Shown here one piece after another: positions 1 to 5,966 of a stretch of 13,400 nucleotides of DNA. A program made the position numbers and the translations under genes. Source of the DNA: JBBQZL01 sp038207745 (GTDB taxonomy: Bacteria > Actinomycetota > Thermoleophilia > Solirubrobacterales > 70-9); assembly GCA_038207745.1 (NCBI GenBank), contig JBBQZL010000055.1, positions 1 to 13,400 of the forward strand, read 5' to 3'. Positions within the stretch are counted from its first letter, which is position 1. Each line of letters starts with the position of its first letter. The notes below the pieces were generated by a model. It made no database searches and was not told the DNA's origin. It saw only the letters and a program-made list of their open reading frames with translations.

Positions 1-1083
1 GGCCCGGTTGAACTCGGCGAGGTCCTGGTAGCCACAGGTGGCCATCGAGGTCCGCAGCGCGCCCATCAGATTGAAGGTTCCATCGTTCTCCTGAGCCGGC
101 CCGAGCAGGATCTCCTCCATGGAGCCGTCCTGGATCGTCTGCACCCGGGTGCCGCGCGGCAGCGTCGAATGGAAGGTCGCCATCCCCCAATGGGTCCCCT
201 TGCCGGGGGCCTCGGTCGAACGCGCAAGCGGCGAGCCGATCATCACCGCATCGGCACCGCAGGCGATCGCCTTGCTGACATCGCCACCGGTTCGCATGCC
301 GCCATCGGCGATCACGTTGGCGTACTCGCCGGTCTCGAGCATGTGCTGAGAGCGGGCGGCGGCAACATCGGCGATCGCTGTCGCCTGGGGAACTCCGATC
401 CCGAGCACGCCGCGAGTCGTGCATGCGGCGCCGGGACCGACTCCAACCAGGACACCGACTGCTCCGGTGCGCATCAGGTGGAGTCCGGTCGAGTACGAGG
501 CGCAGCCGCCGACCACGGTTGGAACCTCGACCTCGGCGATGAACTCCTTGAGGTTGAGCGGTTCGACGCTGGTCGATACATGCTCGGCTGAGATGACGGT
601 GCCCTGGACGACGAGGATGTCGATGCCGGCCTCGATCACCGCCTCGTAGTACTCGCGGACCCGCTGTGGGGTCAGGGACGCGGCGGCAACGGCGCCCTGC
701 GACTTGATCTCATCAATGCGCTGCGCAACCAGTTCGACCTTGACCGGCTCGGAGTAGACCTCCTGCATGACCCGGGTCGCGAGGTCCTTCGGTGCGCTTG
801 TGATCCGGTCGAGTTGCTCCTCGGCATTCTCATAGCGGGTCCAGATGCCCTCGAGATTGAGCACTCCCAGGCCACCGAGCTTGTGGATCTGCACCGCTGT
901 CGCGGGGCTGACCACGCCGTCCATTGCGGACGCCATAAGCGGAAGTTCAAAGCGATACGGACCAAGCGTCCAGCTGATGTCGATGTCGTCGGGGTCGCGG
1001 GTGCGGCGCGAGGGAACGATGGCGATGTCGTCGAATCCAAACGCTCGGCGGCCCTTCTTGCCTCGACCGATCTCAATTTCCAA
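1..1083 (-). CDS. guaB3: GuaB3-type IMP dehydrogenase/GMP reductase homologue (3' end cut by window)
   Basis: A TIM-barrel enzyme of the IMP dehydrogenase/GMP reductase family, acting on purine mononucleotides in the cytoplasm. 361 residues are visible with no stop. Actinobacterial GuaB3 proteins are about 375 residues, so only a short tail is missing. The barrel starts at 'FGFDDIAIVPS' (about residues 15-25). The catalytic loop 'GPGAACTTRG' carries the nucleophilic cysteine at about residue 221. 'ADGGMRTGGD' (about 259-268) is the phosphate-binding loop. No CBS pair interrupts the barrel near residues 100-200, which separates it from classical GuaB. The start is TTG, chosen because a GGAGGA Shine-Dalgarno lies 6 bases upstream and the next residues (EIEIGRGKKGRRAFG) suit this family. 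Cyanobacterial GuaB3 has been reported to be a GMP reductase, so naming this one IMP dehydrogenase would be unsafe. The family assignment is firm and the substrate direction is open. Confidence 0.93.
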   Translation of the reverse strand, partial: MEIEIGRGKKGRRAFGFDDIAIVPSRRTRDPDDIDISWTLGPYRFELPLMASAMDGVVSPATAVQIHKLGGLGVLNLEGIWTRYENAEEQLDRITSAPKDLATRVMQEVYSEPVKVELVAQRIDEIKSQGAVAAASLTPQRVREYYEAVIEAGIDILVVQGTVISAEHVSTSVEPLNLKEFIAEVEVPTVVGGCASYSTGLHLMRTGAVGVLVGVGPGAACTTRGVLGIGVPQATAIADVAAARSQHMLETGEYANVIADGGMRTGGDVSKAIACGADAVMIGSPLARSTEAPGKGTHWGMATFHSTLPRGTRVQTIQDGSMEEILLGPAQENDGTFNLMGALRTSMATCGYQDLAEFNRA

Positions 1084-1089
1084 GTCAGA

Positions 1090-1095
1090 TCCTCC
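1090..1095 (-). promoter_or_regulatory. Shine-Dalgarno of guaB3 (GGAGGA)
   Basis: Read on the minus strand this is GGAGGA, 6 bases before the TTG. It is the main reason for choosing TTG 1083 as the start of guaB3, as there is no ATG or GTG nearby in frame. Confidence 0.75.
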
Positions 1096-1109
1096 GGGAG
1101 TGGCGTTGA

Positions 1110-1138
1110 GTTATCAGCCTATGGATCCCACCGGACAA
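1110..1138 (-). promoter_or_regulatory. Possible sigma-70-type promoter of guaB3
   Basis: On the minus strand TTGTCC and GATAAC are separated by 17 bases, each matching four of six positions of the -35/-10 consensus. They would give a transcript with a leader of about 20 bases, carrying the GGAGGA site. The -35 overlaps the T-rich tail of the preceding terminator. The matches are modest and this is an inference. Confidence 0.35.
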
Positions 1139-1160
1139 AGAAGCCCCGCCTGAGCGGGGC
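1134..1160 (-). terminator. Rho-independent terminator after the pfkB gene
   Basis: A perfect 7-bp stem GCCCCGC/GCGGGGC (1143-1149 and 1154-1160) has a 4-base loop. In the minus direction it is followed by TTCTTTGT. It sits about 70 bases downstream of the sugar kinase stop and just before guaB3, so it probably ends the HU-to-pfkB transcript. The plus-strand tail (CCAAATTA) is not T-rich, which supports minus-strand action. Confidence 0.8.
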
Positions 1161-1231
1161 CAAATTACTGCTGTTTGCGGCTTTCTGGTGCCAGATCTCA
1201 AGGTCTCAGTGATTGTAGAACACCGGGCGGC

Positions 1232-2191
1232 TCAGCCAACCTCGGCCTTGATCTCGACCTCTCGGACATCGACTTCGTCGAGCAGCATCTCCACCTGCTC
1301 GCGATTGACGGTTCCGGCCCCGAAGTGCTGGGTCGACTCGGCCCCGCAGGCCACCCCATAGGCCAGGCAGTCGGCAGCGGGGGCGCCTTCGTAGCGCATC
1401 GCCACATAGCCGGCAAGCAACGCGTCACCGGATCCAACCGAGGCGACCACATCGAGGGGATCGGTGGTCACCTCATAGATCTTGTGCTCCAGGCCGACAC
1501 GGACCGATGCCATGCAACCGTCGGGGCGGGTGATGATCGCCTCCTCGGCTCCGAGCTCGATCAGCTCGTTCACCCCGTAGGCCATGTCCTCGGTGCCATC
1601 GAACTCGCGTCCGACCAGCTCCTCGGCCTCTGTCACGTTGGGGGAGACCACGGATGGCCCGGCCCTCAGGCCCTCGAGCATCGGCTCACCGTCGGAGTCG
1701 AGGATCACAACTACGCCGCGGGCCCTGAGCGCCCGGACGAGACGGGAGTAGACCGAAACGTCAACACCCCGGGGGATGCTCCCGGCAAGGACGCAGATTC
1801 TCGTTCCGGCAGCCAGATAGTCGAGCCTCTTGATGAACTCCTCGATCTCCGGCCCCGTCACCTCGGGTCCGCGCTCATTGATCTCCGTCTGCTCGCCGGA
1901 TGTCGGGTCGATCACGGCCAGGTTGATCCGGGATTCGTCGGCGATCCGTGTGAAATCGGTCAGTATCGACTCCTCGACGAGCTGTTCCTTGATTCGGGAT
2001 CCGGTCGGCCCGCCGATCAATCCGGTGGCGATCACGGGTCGGCCGAGGAGTGAGATCGCGCGGGCGATGTTGATGCCCTTGCCACCCGCCAGGGTCCTGC
2101 CCTCAACCGCGCGATGGCGCCGCCCGAGCCTGAAGTTGGGGACCGCGACGGTGCGATCGATCGCTGCATTGAGAGTCACGGTGAGAATCAC
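1232..2191 (-). CDS. PfkB/ribokinase-family phosphosugar kinase (1-phosphofructokinase or tagatose-6-phosphate kinase type)
   Basis: An ATP-dependent cytosolic kinase of the FruK/LacC branch of the PfkB family, 319 residues against a usual 300-320. The first PfkB signature is at residues 35-60, starting 'AGGKGINIARA'. The second is 'SVGSGDALLAGY' (251-262) with the anion-hole GSGD and catalytic Asp256. 'SPNVTEAEEL' (183-192) matches the conserved 'PN..E' segment. The beginning 'ILTVTLNAAIDRT' is typical of hexose-phosphate kinases such as 1-phosphofructokinase. The start is GTG, and its first bases overlap the stop of the carboxypeptidase gene (GTGA), which implies translational coupling. No fructose PTS gene is near, so fructose-1-phosphate is not proven as substrate. 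Tagatose-6-phosphate or fructose-6-phosphate remain possible. Confidence 0.88.
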   Translation of the reverse strand: MILTVTLNAAIDRTVAVPNFRLGRRHRAVEGRTLAGGKGINIARAISLLGRPVIATGLIGGPTGSRIKEQLVEESILTDFTRIADESRINLAVIDPTSGEQTEINERGPEVTGPEIEEFIKRLDYLAAGTRICVLAGSIPRGVDVSVYSRLVRALRARGVVVILDSDGEPMLEGLRAGPSVVSPNVTEAEELVGREFDGTEDMAYGVNELIELGAEEAIITRPDGCMASVRVGLEHKIYEVTTDPLDVVASVGSGDALLAGYVAMRYEGAPAADCLAYGVACGAESTQHFGAGTVNREQVEMLLDEVDVREVEIKAEVG

Positions 2192-3543
2192 CCGGATTCA
2201 CCGTCTCCCTGGTTGCGTCGGCGTTGCTCACGAAGGCTCTGCCTCCGTTCACGGCTGGTGTGCATCTCTTCCTCACTCTTACGGGGCCCGGGCCGTCGGC
2301 GGCGCAGGCGCAATGCAGCAATCAGTATCACGAACAGCAGGATCGGGATCAGCCAGATCGCGATTCCGAGGAACGAGATGACCTTCTGGAAGACGCTCGC
2401 CTTGGAGATATCACGCGTCGCCAGCAATGGGACCGATGCGACCTCCCTGCCGTCAACTGCGACGCTGACCTGACCGATCCCGTCGCCCTTCCTGATCGGG
2501 CCATCCACCTGCTCCGGAGCCCCGATCTCGACCTTCAGCCTCTGACCCTTTCGCACCCCGATCCGGACCGTCCGGGCAGCGCGGAGCGGCAGGAGATCAT
2601 CGGTGTATTGAACTTCCGGGCGCGCCATCACCCTGCCCCTGCGGACGGGCACGTAGCTCTTGTAGAGCGAGAATCCGTCTTCCAGCAGCTCCAGGCTCTC
2701 CGCGTCGCGTTCCGACTCGCTGGGCGCCCCGATCACCGCAGTGATCAGGTCCACCCCTTCCTTCTGCCCGGAGCCGACAAGCACGAAACCGGCCTTGATC
2801 GTGTGCCCGGTCTTGATCCCGGTGACCCAGGGGGCCTGACCCAGCAGGGTGTTCCGGGTCTCGATCTCGACTGGCGGCGAGAAACTGGTCAGCTCCGCGG
2901 TCTGCGATCCCGCGATCTTGCGGAAATAGGGGATCTTCATCAGCCGACGACCCAGCGTGGTCAGATCGATTGCGCTCGAGTAGTTGTCCTTCGCATCGAG
3001 CCCGATCGGGTTCTCGTAGTGGGTGTCGGCGAGACCCAGCGCCATCGCCCGTTTGTTCATCTGCCTGACAAAGGCATGCTCGGAACCGGCGGCGGCAACC
3101 GCAAGCGTCGCAGCCGCGTCATTGCCGCTCTCGAGGATCAGCCAGTAGAGCAGGTCTCTGACGCTGACCTTCTGCCCCGAAATCAGACCCATCAGTGACT
3201 CGCCCGGGATCGCCGTGTAGGGAACCGCCTCGACCTTGCGCCGCAGCGGCAACTCCTTGAACGCCAGATATGCGGTCATCAGCTTCGTGGTGCTGGCGAT
3301 CAGCAGCTTGTCGCGCCCATGGCTCTGTTCGAGGATGTCGCCCGAGCGGGCATCGATCATCGCCCAGGCCTTCGCTTCGAGTTTGGGTTTCGAATTGGAT
3401 GCCGGCTTCGCGCTCTTGACTCCAGGCACGGTTCCGGCATCCGGCTTGACTTCCGCGAGAGCCGTCGTCGTTGAACCTGCAGCCGAAAACGCCACGAGCA
3501 GCACGACAATTGCGACGCCACCGCGGATCCGGGGCGATATCAA
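2188..3543 (-). CDS. D-alanyl-D-alanine carboxypeptidase (penicillin-binding protein, peptidase S11)
   Basis: A secreted, membrane-anchored enzyme that removes the terminal D-alanine from peptidoglycan stem peptides. All three serine penicillin-binding motifs are present: STTK (84-87), SGN (139-141) and KTG (244-246). A signal peptide is visible at residues 1-30: basic 'RIR', hydrophobic 'VAIVVLLVAF', then 'ALA' before 'EV'. A beta-rich PBP5-C-like region covers about 297-375. A single C-terminal membrane helix (388-411) is followed by a strongly basic tail. The frame stays open far upstream, but that part overlaps LysM and pyrF in another frame and is not protein-like. TTG 3543 puts the signal peptide at the N-terminus and gives 451 residues, near the family norm, though its Shine-Dalgarno is weak. 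CTG at 3561, overlapping the LysM stop, is the alternative. The end overlaps the kinase gene by 4 bases. Confidence 0.92.
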   Translation of the reverse strand: MISPRIRGGVAIVVLLVAFSAAGSTTTALAEVKPDAGTVPGVKSAKPASNSKPKLEAKAWAMIDARSGDILEQSHGRDKLLIASTTKLMTAYLAFKELPLRRKVEAVPYTAIPGESLMGLISGQKVSVRDLLYWLILESGNDAAATLAVAAAGSEHAFVRQMNKRAMALGLADTHYENPIGLDAKDNYSSAIDLTTLGRRLMKIPYFRKIAGSQTAELTSFSPPVEIETRNTLLGQAPWVTGIKTGHTIKAGFVLVGSGQKEGVDLITAVIGAPSESERDAESLELLEDGFSLYKSYVPVRRGRVMARPEVQYTDDLLPLRAARTVRIGVRKGQRLKVEIGAPEQVDGPIRKGDGIGQVSVAVDGREVASVPLLATRDISKASVFQKVISFLGIAIWLIPILLFVILIAALRLRRRRPGPRKSEEEMHTSRERRQSLREQRRRNQGDGESG

Positions 3544-3557
3544 CGCGCCGACGAGCG

Positions 3558-3878
3558 TCAGCGGAGCTTCAGCTTCTGACCCGAGTTGAGAATCTGCGGG
3601 TCGATGTCCGGGTTGAGCTTCTGGATGGTTTCCACGTCGACCCCGGTCTTCTCCGAGATCGAGGTGAGCGTGTCGCCGTTCTGGACCACATAGGCGGCCT
3701 GCTTCGGCTGACCCGGCTCTTTCGTCGTTGTCTTGCCTGACTGCGCCTTGCCCTTGAGCGAGGAATCGCCCGAGCCGCCACCCAACCCGTTCGAGAGCAC
3801 GACGATTACAACAATGAAGGCGGCGACCAGGGCCAGTGTGGCCACGAGTCGTGCCGGTGCTGTAGATCGTTTCTCCAT
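3558..3878 (-). CDS. Membrane-anchored LysM-domain protein
   Basis: A 106-residue protein with a short basic N-terminus, one membrane helix (about 10-29), a Gly/Ser/Lys-rich linker (30-60) and one C-terminal LysM domain (62-106: 'YVVQNGDTLTSISEKTGVD...' ending 'LNSGQKLKL'). LysM domains bind N-acetylglucosamine-containing glycans such as peptidoglycan, so it probably tethers or positions something at the wall outside the membrane. No catalytic domain is attached. It lies 14 bases before the carboxypeptidase start and 38 bases after pyrF on the same strand. The most likely reading is that LysM protein and carboxypeptidase act together in wall maturation, which is inferred from position. The Shine-Dalgarno before the ATG is weak. 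Confidence 0.9.
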   Translation of the reverse strand: MEKRSTAPARLVATLALVAAFIVVIVVLSNGLGGGSGDSSLKGKAQSGKTTTKEPGQPKQAAYVVQNGDTLTSISEKTGVDVETIQKLNPDIDPQILNSGQKLKLR

Positions 3879-3916
3879 GGCTGCTCAGCAGATCCCGTCT
3901 TGATCGTAGCGCGAGT

Positions 3917-4828
3917 TCAGGCGCCCGAGACCGTCCACACCGTCTCCCGCAGCGAGTCCGCAGCGGCGCCTGGTTCCTCAGCGGAGGCGATGCTCCGGGA
4001 TGCGGTGACGAGCGCGGCCGCCGGCCCCGGGGAGAATGCCGGCCCGAGGTCTTCGGGCCTGCCGCCCTGGGCGCCGACACCCGGGAGCAGAAAGATCGAG
4101 TCCGGCATCAGCTCACGCAGTCTCGGGAGGTGCCTGGGTTCGGTCGCACCGACAACCGCGCCGGCGCCACTGATTGCGCCTCCACCTGCCAGGCGGGGCG
4201 CGAAGCCATTGACGATCGCCGCCAGCCTTTCGTGAACCGGCCCTGCGGGCGAATCGAGATCTTCGACATCGGCGGCACCGGGGTTGCTCGTGCGAACGAG
4301 GACGAAGATTCCGGCACCCGCCTTCTCCGCCGCGGCGATCAGCGGCTCGAGCGAGTCCCTGCCCATCAGCGGGTTTGCGGTGAATGCATCGGCGCCAAGC
4401 CCAGCGACGACTCCCCACGGTGTGTCGGTCTCGCCGACCAGAGCCTGTCCGTATGCGGCGGCGGAGACCGGCACGTCGCCGCGCTTGCCGTCGGCGACGA
4501 CAAGGAGGCCGGCAGCCTGCGCCACCCTGGTGACGCGATCGAGAGCTGCCCAACCGTGCGAACCGAGACGCTCGAAACAGGCGAGCTGAGGTTTGACCGC
4601 CACGCAAGAAGGACCGGCCTCGTCGATCAGCGTGATGCAGTGGCGTGAGACGGCGTCTGCCGCGAGTTCGGCTGAAGTTCGGTCCGATGCCGCGGACGAG
4701 GCCGAAGCCTCGCCCGCCACAAAGGTAAGTCTGCCCGGATCAGGATCCAGGCCGAGGCAGATCTGGCTGCGGCGCTCTACTACGAGCGCTGCGAGCCTAT
4801 CCGCGAAGGGCGTGATCGAAGGGCTCAG
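3917..4828 (-). CDS. pyrF: Orotidine 5'-phosphate decarboxylase, class 2
   Basis: Catalyses the last step of de novo UMP synthesis, decarboxylation of OMP. The catalytic D-K-D array is in 'ADGKRGDV' (Asp113, Lys115, Asp118 counted from the start chosen here). 'LLPGVGAQGG' is the C-terminal phosphate-binding loop, and 'QICLGLDPDP' (22-31) is the first barrel strand. That first strand lies upstream of the first GTG (4720), so the protein must begin earlier. The frame has no ATG, GTG or TTG between 4720 and the HU gene. The best candidate is CTG at 4826-4828, sharing bases with the HU stop (CTGA) and with AAGG 7 bases upstream, giving 303 residues. An ATC start shortly after it, or a sequence error, are alternatives. 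The gene is probably translationally coupled to HU. The family is certain and the start is not. Confidence 0.9.
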   Translation of the reverse strand: MSPSITPFADRLAALVVERRSQICLGLDPDPGRLTFVAGEASASSAASDRTSAELAADAVSRHCITLIDEAGPSCVAVKPQLACFERLGSHGWAALDRVTRVAQAAGLLVVADGKRGDVPVSAAAYGQALVGETDTPWGVVAGLGADAFTANPLMGRDSLEPLIAAAEKAGAGIFVLVRTSNPGAADVEDLDSPAGPVHERLAAIVNGFAPRLAGGGAISGAGAVVGATEPRHLPRLRELMPDSIFLLPGVGAQGGRPEDLGPAFSPGPAAALVTASRSIASAEEPGAAADSLRETVWTVSGA

Positions 4829-5103
4829 CCCTTGACCTTGGCCTTGAGCGCGGAACCTGCTGAGAAACGCGGAACCTTGCCACCGGGGATGGTGATGCGT
4901 TCACCGGTGCGGGGGTTGACTCCCTGACGCGGGCCGCGCTCAGCGACATGGAACTTGCCGAAACCGGTGAAGTTCACCTCGCCGCCGCCCGACATGACGT
5001 CAACGATTGCGTCAAGTACTGATTCGACTGCGTCGCCGGCTGCTTTCTTGCTGCCGACACGCTCGTCCTTTGCGAGATGCTCGAGAAATTCTGCTTTGGT
5101 CAT
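4825..5103 (-). CDS. HU-family DNA-binding protein
   Basis: A 92-residue nucleoid-associated protein of the HU/IHF (DNABII) family, which dimerises and bends DNA with little sequence preference. The N-terminal helical half is 'MTKAEFLEHLAKD...'. The family signature begins 'FTGFGKFHVAERGPR' (45-59). The beta-arm has 'NPRTGE' (63-68) and the conserved intercalating Pro64. 'IPGGKVPRFSAGSALK' follows. There is no lysine-rich C-terminal tail of the kind seen in mycobacterial HU. The ATG is preceded by GAGAGGA at about 9 bases. The open frame continues upstream to 5400, but that extension is not protein-like and covers the 71-residue gene in another frame. pyrF begins within its stop codon. Confidence 0.95.
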   Translation of the reverse strand: MTKAEFLEHLAKDERVGSKKAAGDAVESVLDAIVDVMSGGGEVNFTGFGKFHVAERGPRQGVNPRTGERITIPGGKVPRFSAGSALKAKVKG

Positions 5104-5171
5104 ATGGTTTTTCCTCTCAGGCGTTGAAGACGGCCGGGAATCTAACACCGACTGCGGCGGAGTGACCCGCC
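5104..5171 (-). promoter_or_regulatory. Intergenic region upstream of HU with a possible -10 element
   Basis: This is the only real gap in the LC7-to-pfkB run. Minus-strand TAGATT (5139-5144) could be a -10, giving a leader of about 29 bases. No good -35 is seen. A GGCGG/CCGCC hairpin with a 6-base loop lies directly after the upstream gene's stop (5156-5171) but lacks a T tract, so I do not call it a terminator. HU is usually strongly expressed, so its own promoter here is plausible. Confidence 0.3.
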
Positions 5172-5387
5172 TCATCTCTCGCGAGCCAGCTCCAGAAGCT
5201 CTGATGCGGCCTCGAAAAGCTCTGCGCCAGACTCGGTGTCGGCCAGATGTTCGGTGCTGCGACCGCCCGCGTGGTAGCTGCGCGCGAAGGATCGGCGGAT
5301 GTGCCGGCGGCGTCGCATGTAGGCACTGGCCTCGTCGGCGTAACCCGAGACCCGGTCGAGAAAGACGCGATGCGGTTTGGGAGTCAC
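5172..5387 (-). CDS. Small basic protein of unknown function (71 aa)
   Basis: I do not recognise a family. The protein has a short N-terminal part, a strongly basic middle ('YMRRRRHIRRSFARSYHAGG', 23-42) and an acidic, helix-prone C-terminal third (44-71, Leu/Glu/Ala-rich). Its length and charge pattern would fit a nucleic-acid-binding or adaptor protein, but nothing diagnostic is present. Its GTG overlaps the stop of the LC7 gene by 4 bases (GTGA), the same arrangement seen at two other clear gene junctions here, which is the main support that it is translated. HU follows after 68 bases. A chance open frame is possible. Confidence 0.6.
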   Translation of the reverse strand: MTPKPHRVFLDRVSGYADEASAYMRRRRHIRRSFARSYHAGGRSTEHLADTESGAELFEAASELLELARER

Positions 5388-5797
5388 CCGTCCACCTCAT
5401 CCTTTCCGGCGGATGTCGCGGGATCTCCGGCGGCTGCTTCGAAGTGCTGGGTGGCCAAGTCCCTCAGGACGGTCCGCATGTCAAAGGTGATCAGCGATGA
5501 GAGCACGAAGCGATCCGTCACCGCGACCGCGGTGAGTCCGCTCTGGACAACCGCGAAGACCTCACCATCCCTGGTCGCAACGTGAATCTGTTCGACCGGG
5601 CCCATTTCTGCGCCGGCTGCTGCTGCAACGAGTCGACGAGCCGGTTCGACCCAGGCCTGACCGTTTTCACCCGTGCCACCGAGCAGGGCGCCGTCCTGGT
5701 CGAAAATCGCCGCGCCCTCGAGATCGACCGAGAGCTCGCCGAGAAAGGCCAGCGCCCGGCTGACCGGATCCGAGGATGATTGTGCTTCTGTTGCCAC
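5384..5797 (-). CDS. Roadblock/LC7-like domain protein
   Basis: A 137-residue cytosolic protein. Residues 10-120 fit the roadblock/LC7 alpha-beta fold: an N-terminal helix, a strand pair 'DLEGAAIFDQDGALLG' (25-40), a central helix (about 48-62), strands 'QIHVATRDGEVFAVVQSG' and 'TAVAVTDRFVLSSL', then a C-terminal helix. The last 18 residues look disordered. Bacterial LC7 proteins often regulate small Ras-like GTPases, as MglB does for MglA, or act as signalling scaffolds. No GTPase is encoded in this window, so a partner would be elsewhere or absent. The GTG start has no good Shine-Dalgarno and may be leaderless. The call rests on fold pattern and is moderately sure. Confidence 0.65.
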   Translation of the reverse strand: MATEAQSSSDPVSRALAFLGELSVDLEGAAIFDQDGALLGGTGENGQAWVEPARRLVAAAAGAEMGPVEQIHVATRDGEVFAVVQSGLTAVAVTDRFVLSSLITFDMRTVLRDLATQHFEAAAGDPATSAGKDEVDG

Positions 5798-5816
5798 CTA
5801 GGTCAAAATACAGACC
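5780..5816. promoter_or_regulatory. Divergent start region between the LC7 gene and a small membrane protein gene
   Basis: The two start codons are only 19 bp apart. On the plus strand TTGTGC (5780-5785) and CAAAAT (5804-5809) are 18 bases apart and would start transcription at about the ATG at 5817. On the minus strand TGTATT (5807-5812) could be a -10, with transcription beginning near the GTG at 5797. Neither gene has a convincing Shine-Dalgarno. Both may be leaderless, which is common in actinobacteria. The element matches are weak. Confidence 0.3.
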
Positions 5817-5966
5817 ATGACCCTGGCCAAAGCCTCATGGTTGATCGTTGTCGGCATCTGTTGCGTCTCCGCGGTTCTGCTCTGGATCAGCGATTACCAC
5901 GGATATGGCGTCGTCGTCTTCGCGGTCGGTCTGGCCGCGGCGGTCAATCTCCTGCCCCGTACCTGA
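5817..5966 (+). CDS. Small two-helix membrane protein (49 aa)
   Basis: The codon run ATG to TGA encodes a protein beginning 'MTLAKASWLIVVGICC' and ending 'AAAVNLLPRT'. Two hydrophobic segments (about 8-24 and 31-46) are joined by 'WISDYHGYG', giving a hairpin with both ends on the same side. No charged residue falls inside either segment, which is unlikely for random GC-rich sequence. It starts divergently from the LC7 gene, and its last 23 bases overlap the 3' end of the zinc exporter gene on the other strand. I know no function. A role as a small membrane partner of a neighbour is possible but unsupported. It is easily missed by gene finders because of its size. Confidence 0.65.
   Translation: MTLAKASWLIVVGICCVSAVLLWISDYHGYGVVVFAVGLAAAVNLLPRT

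Noticed and set aside
1175..2053. 292-codon plus-strand frame across the PfkB gene
   Set aside because: It is antisense to a clear PfkB-family kinase. The His/Asp/Gly-rich composition is typical of shadow frames in GC-rich DNA.
3881..3891. CTGCT/AGCAG palindrome between pyrF and the LysM gene
   Set aside because: The stem is 5 bp with a single central base and no T tract, so it is not a terminator. The gap is only 38 bases and the genes probably share a transcript.
3544..4080. N-terminal extension of the carboxypeptidase frame to 4080
   Set aside because: The extension overlaps LysM and pyrF in another frame, is Arg/Gly/Pro-rich without structure, and would bury the signal peptide inside the protein.
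5104..5400. N-terminal extension of the HU frame to 5400
   Set aside because: HU proteins are about 90 residues, and ATG 5103 has a proper Shine-Dalgarno. The extension covers the 71-residue gene in another frame.
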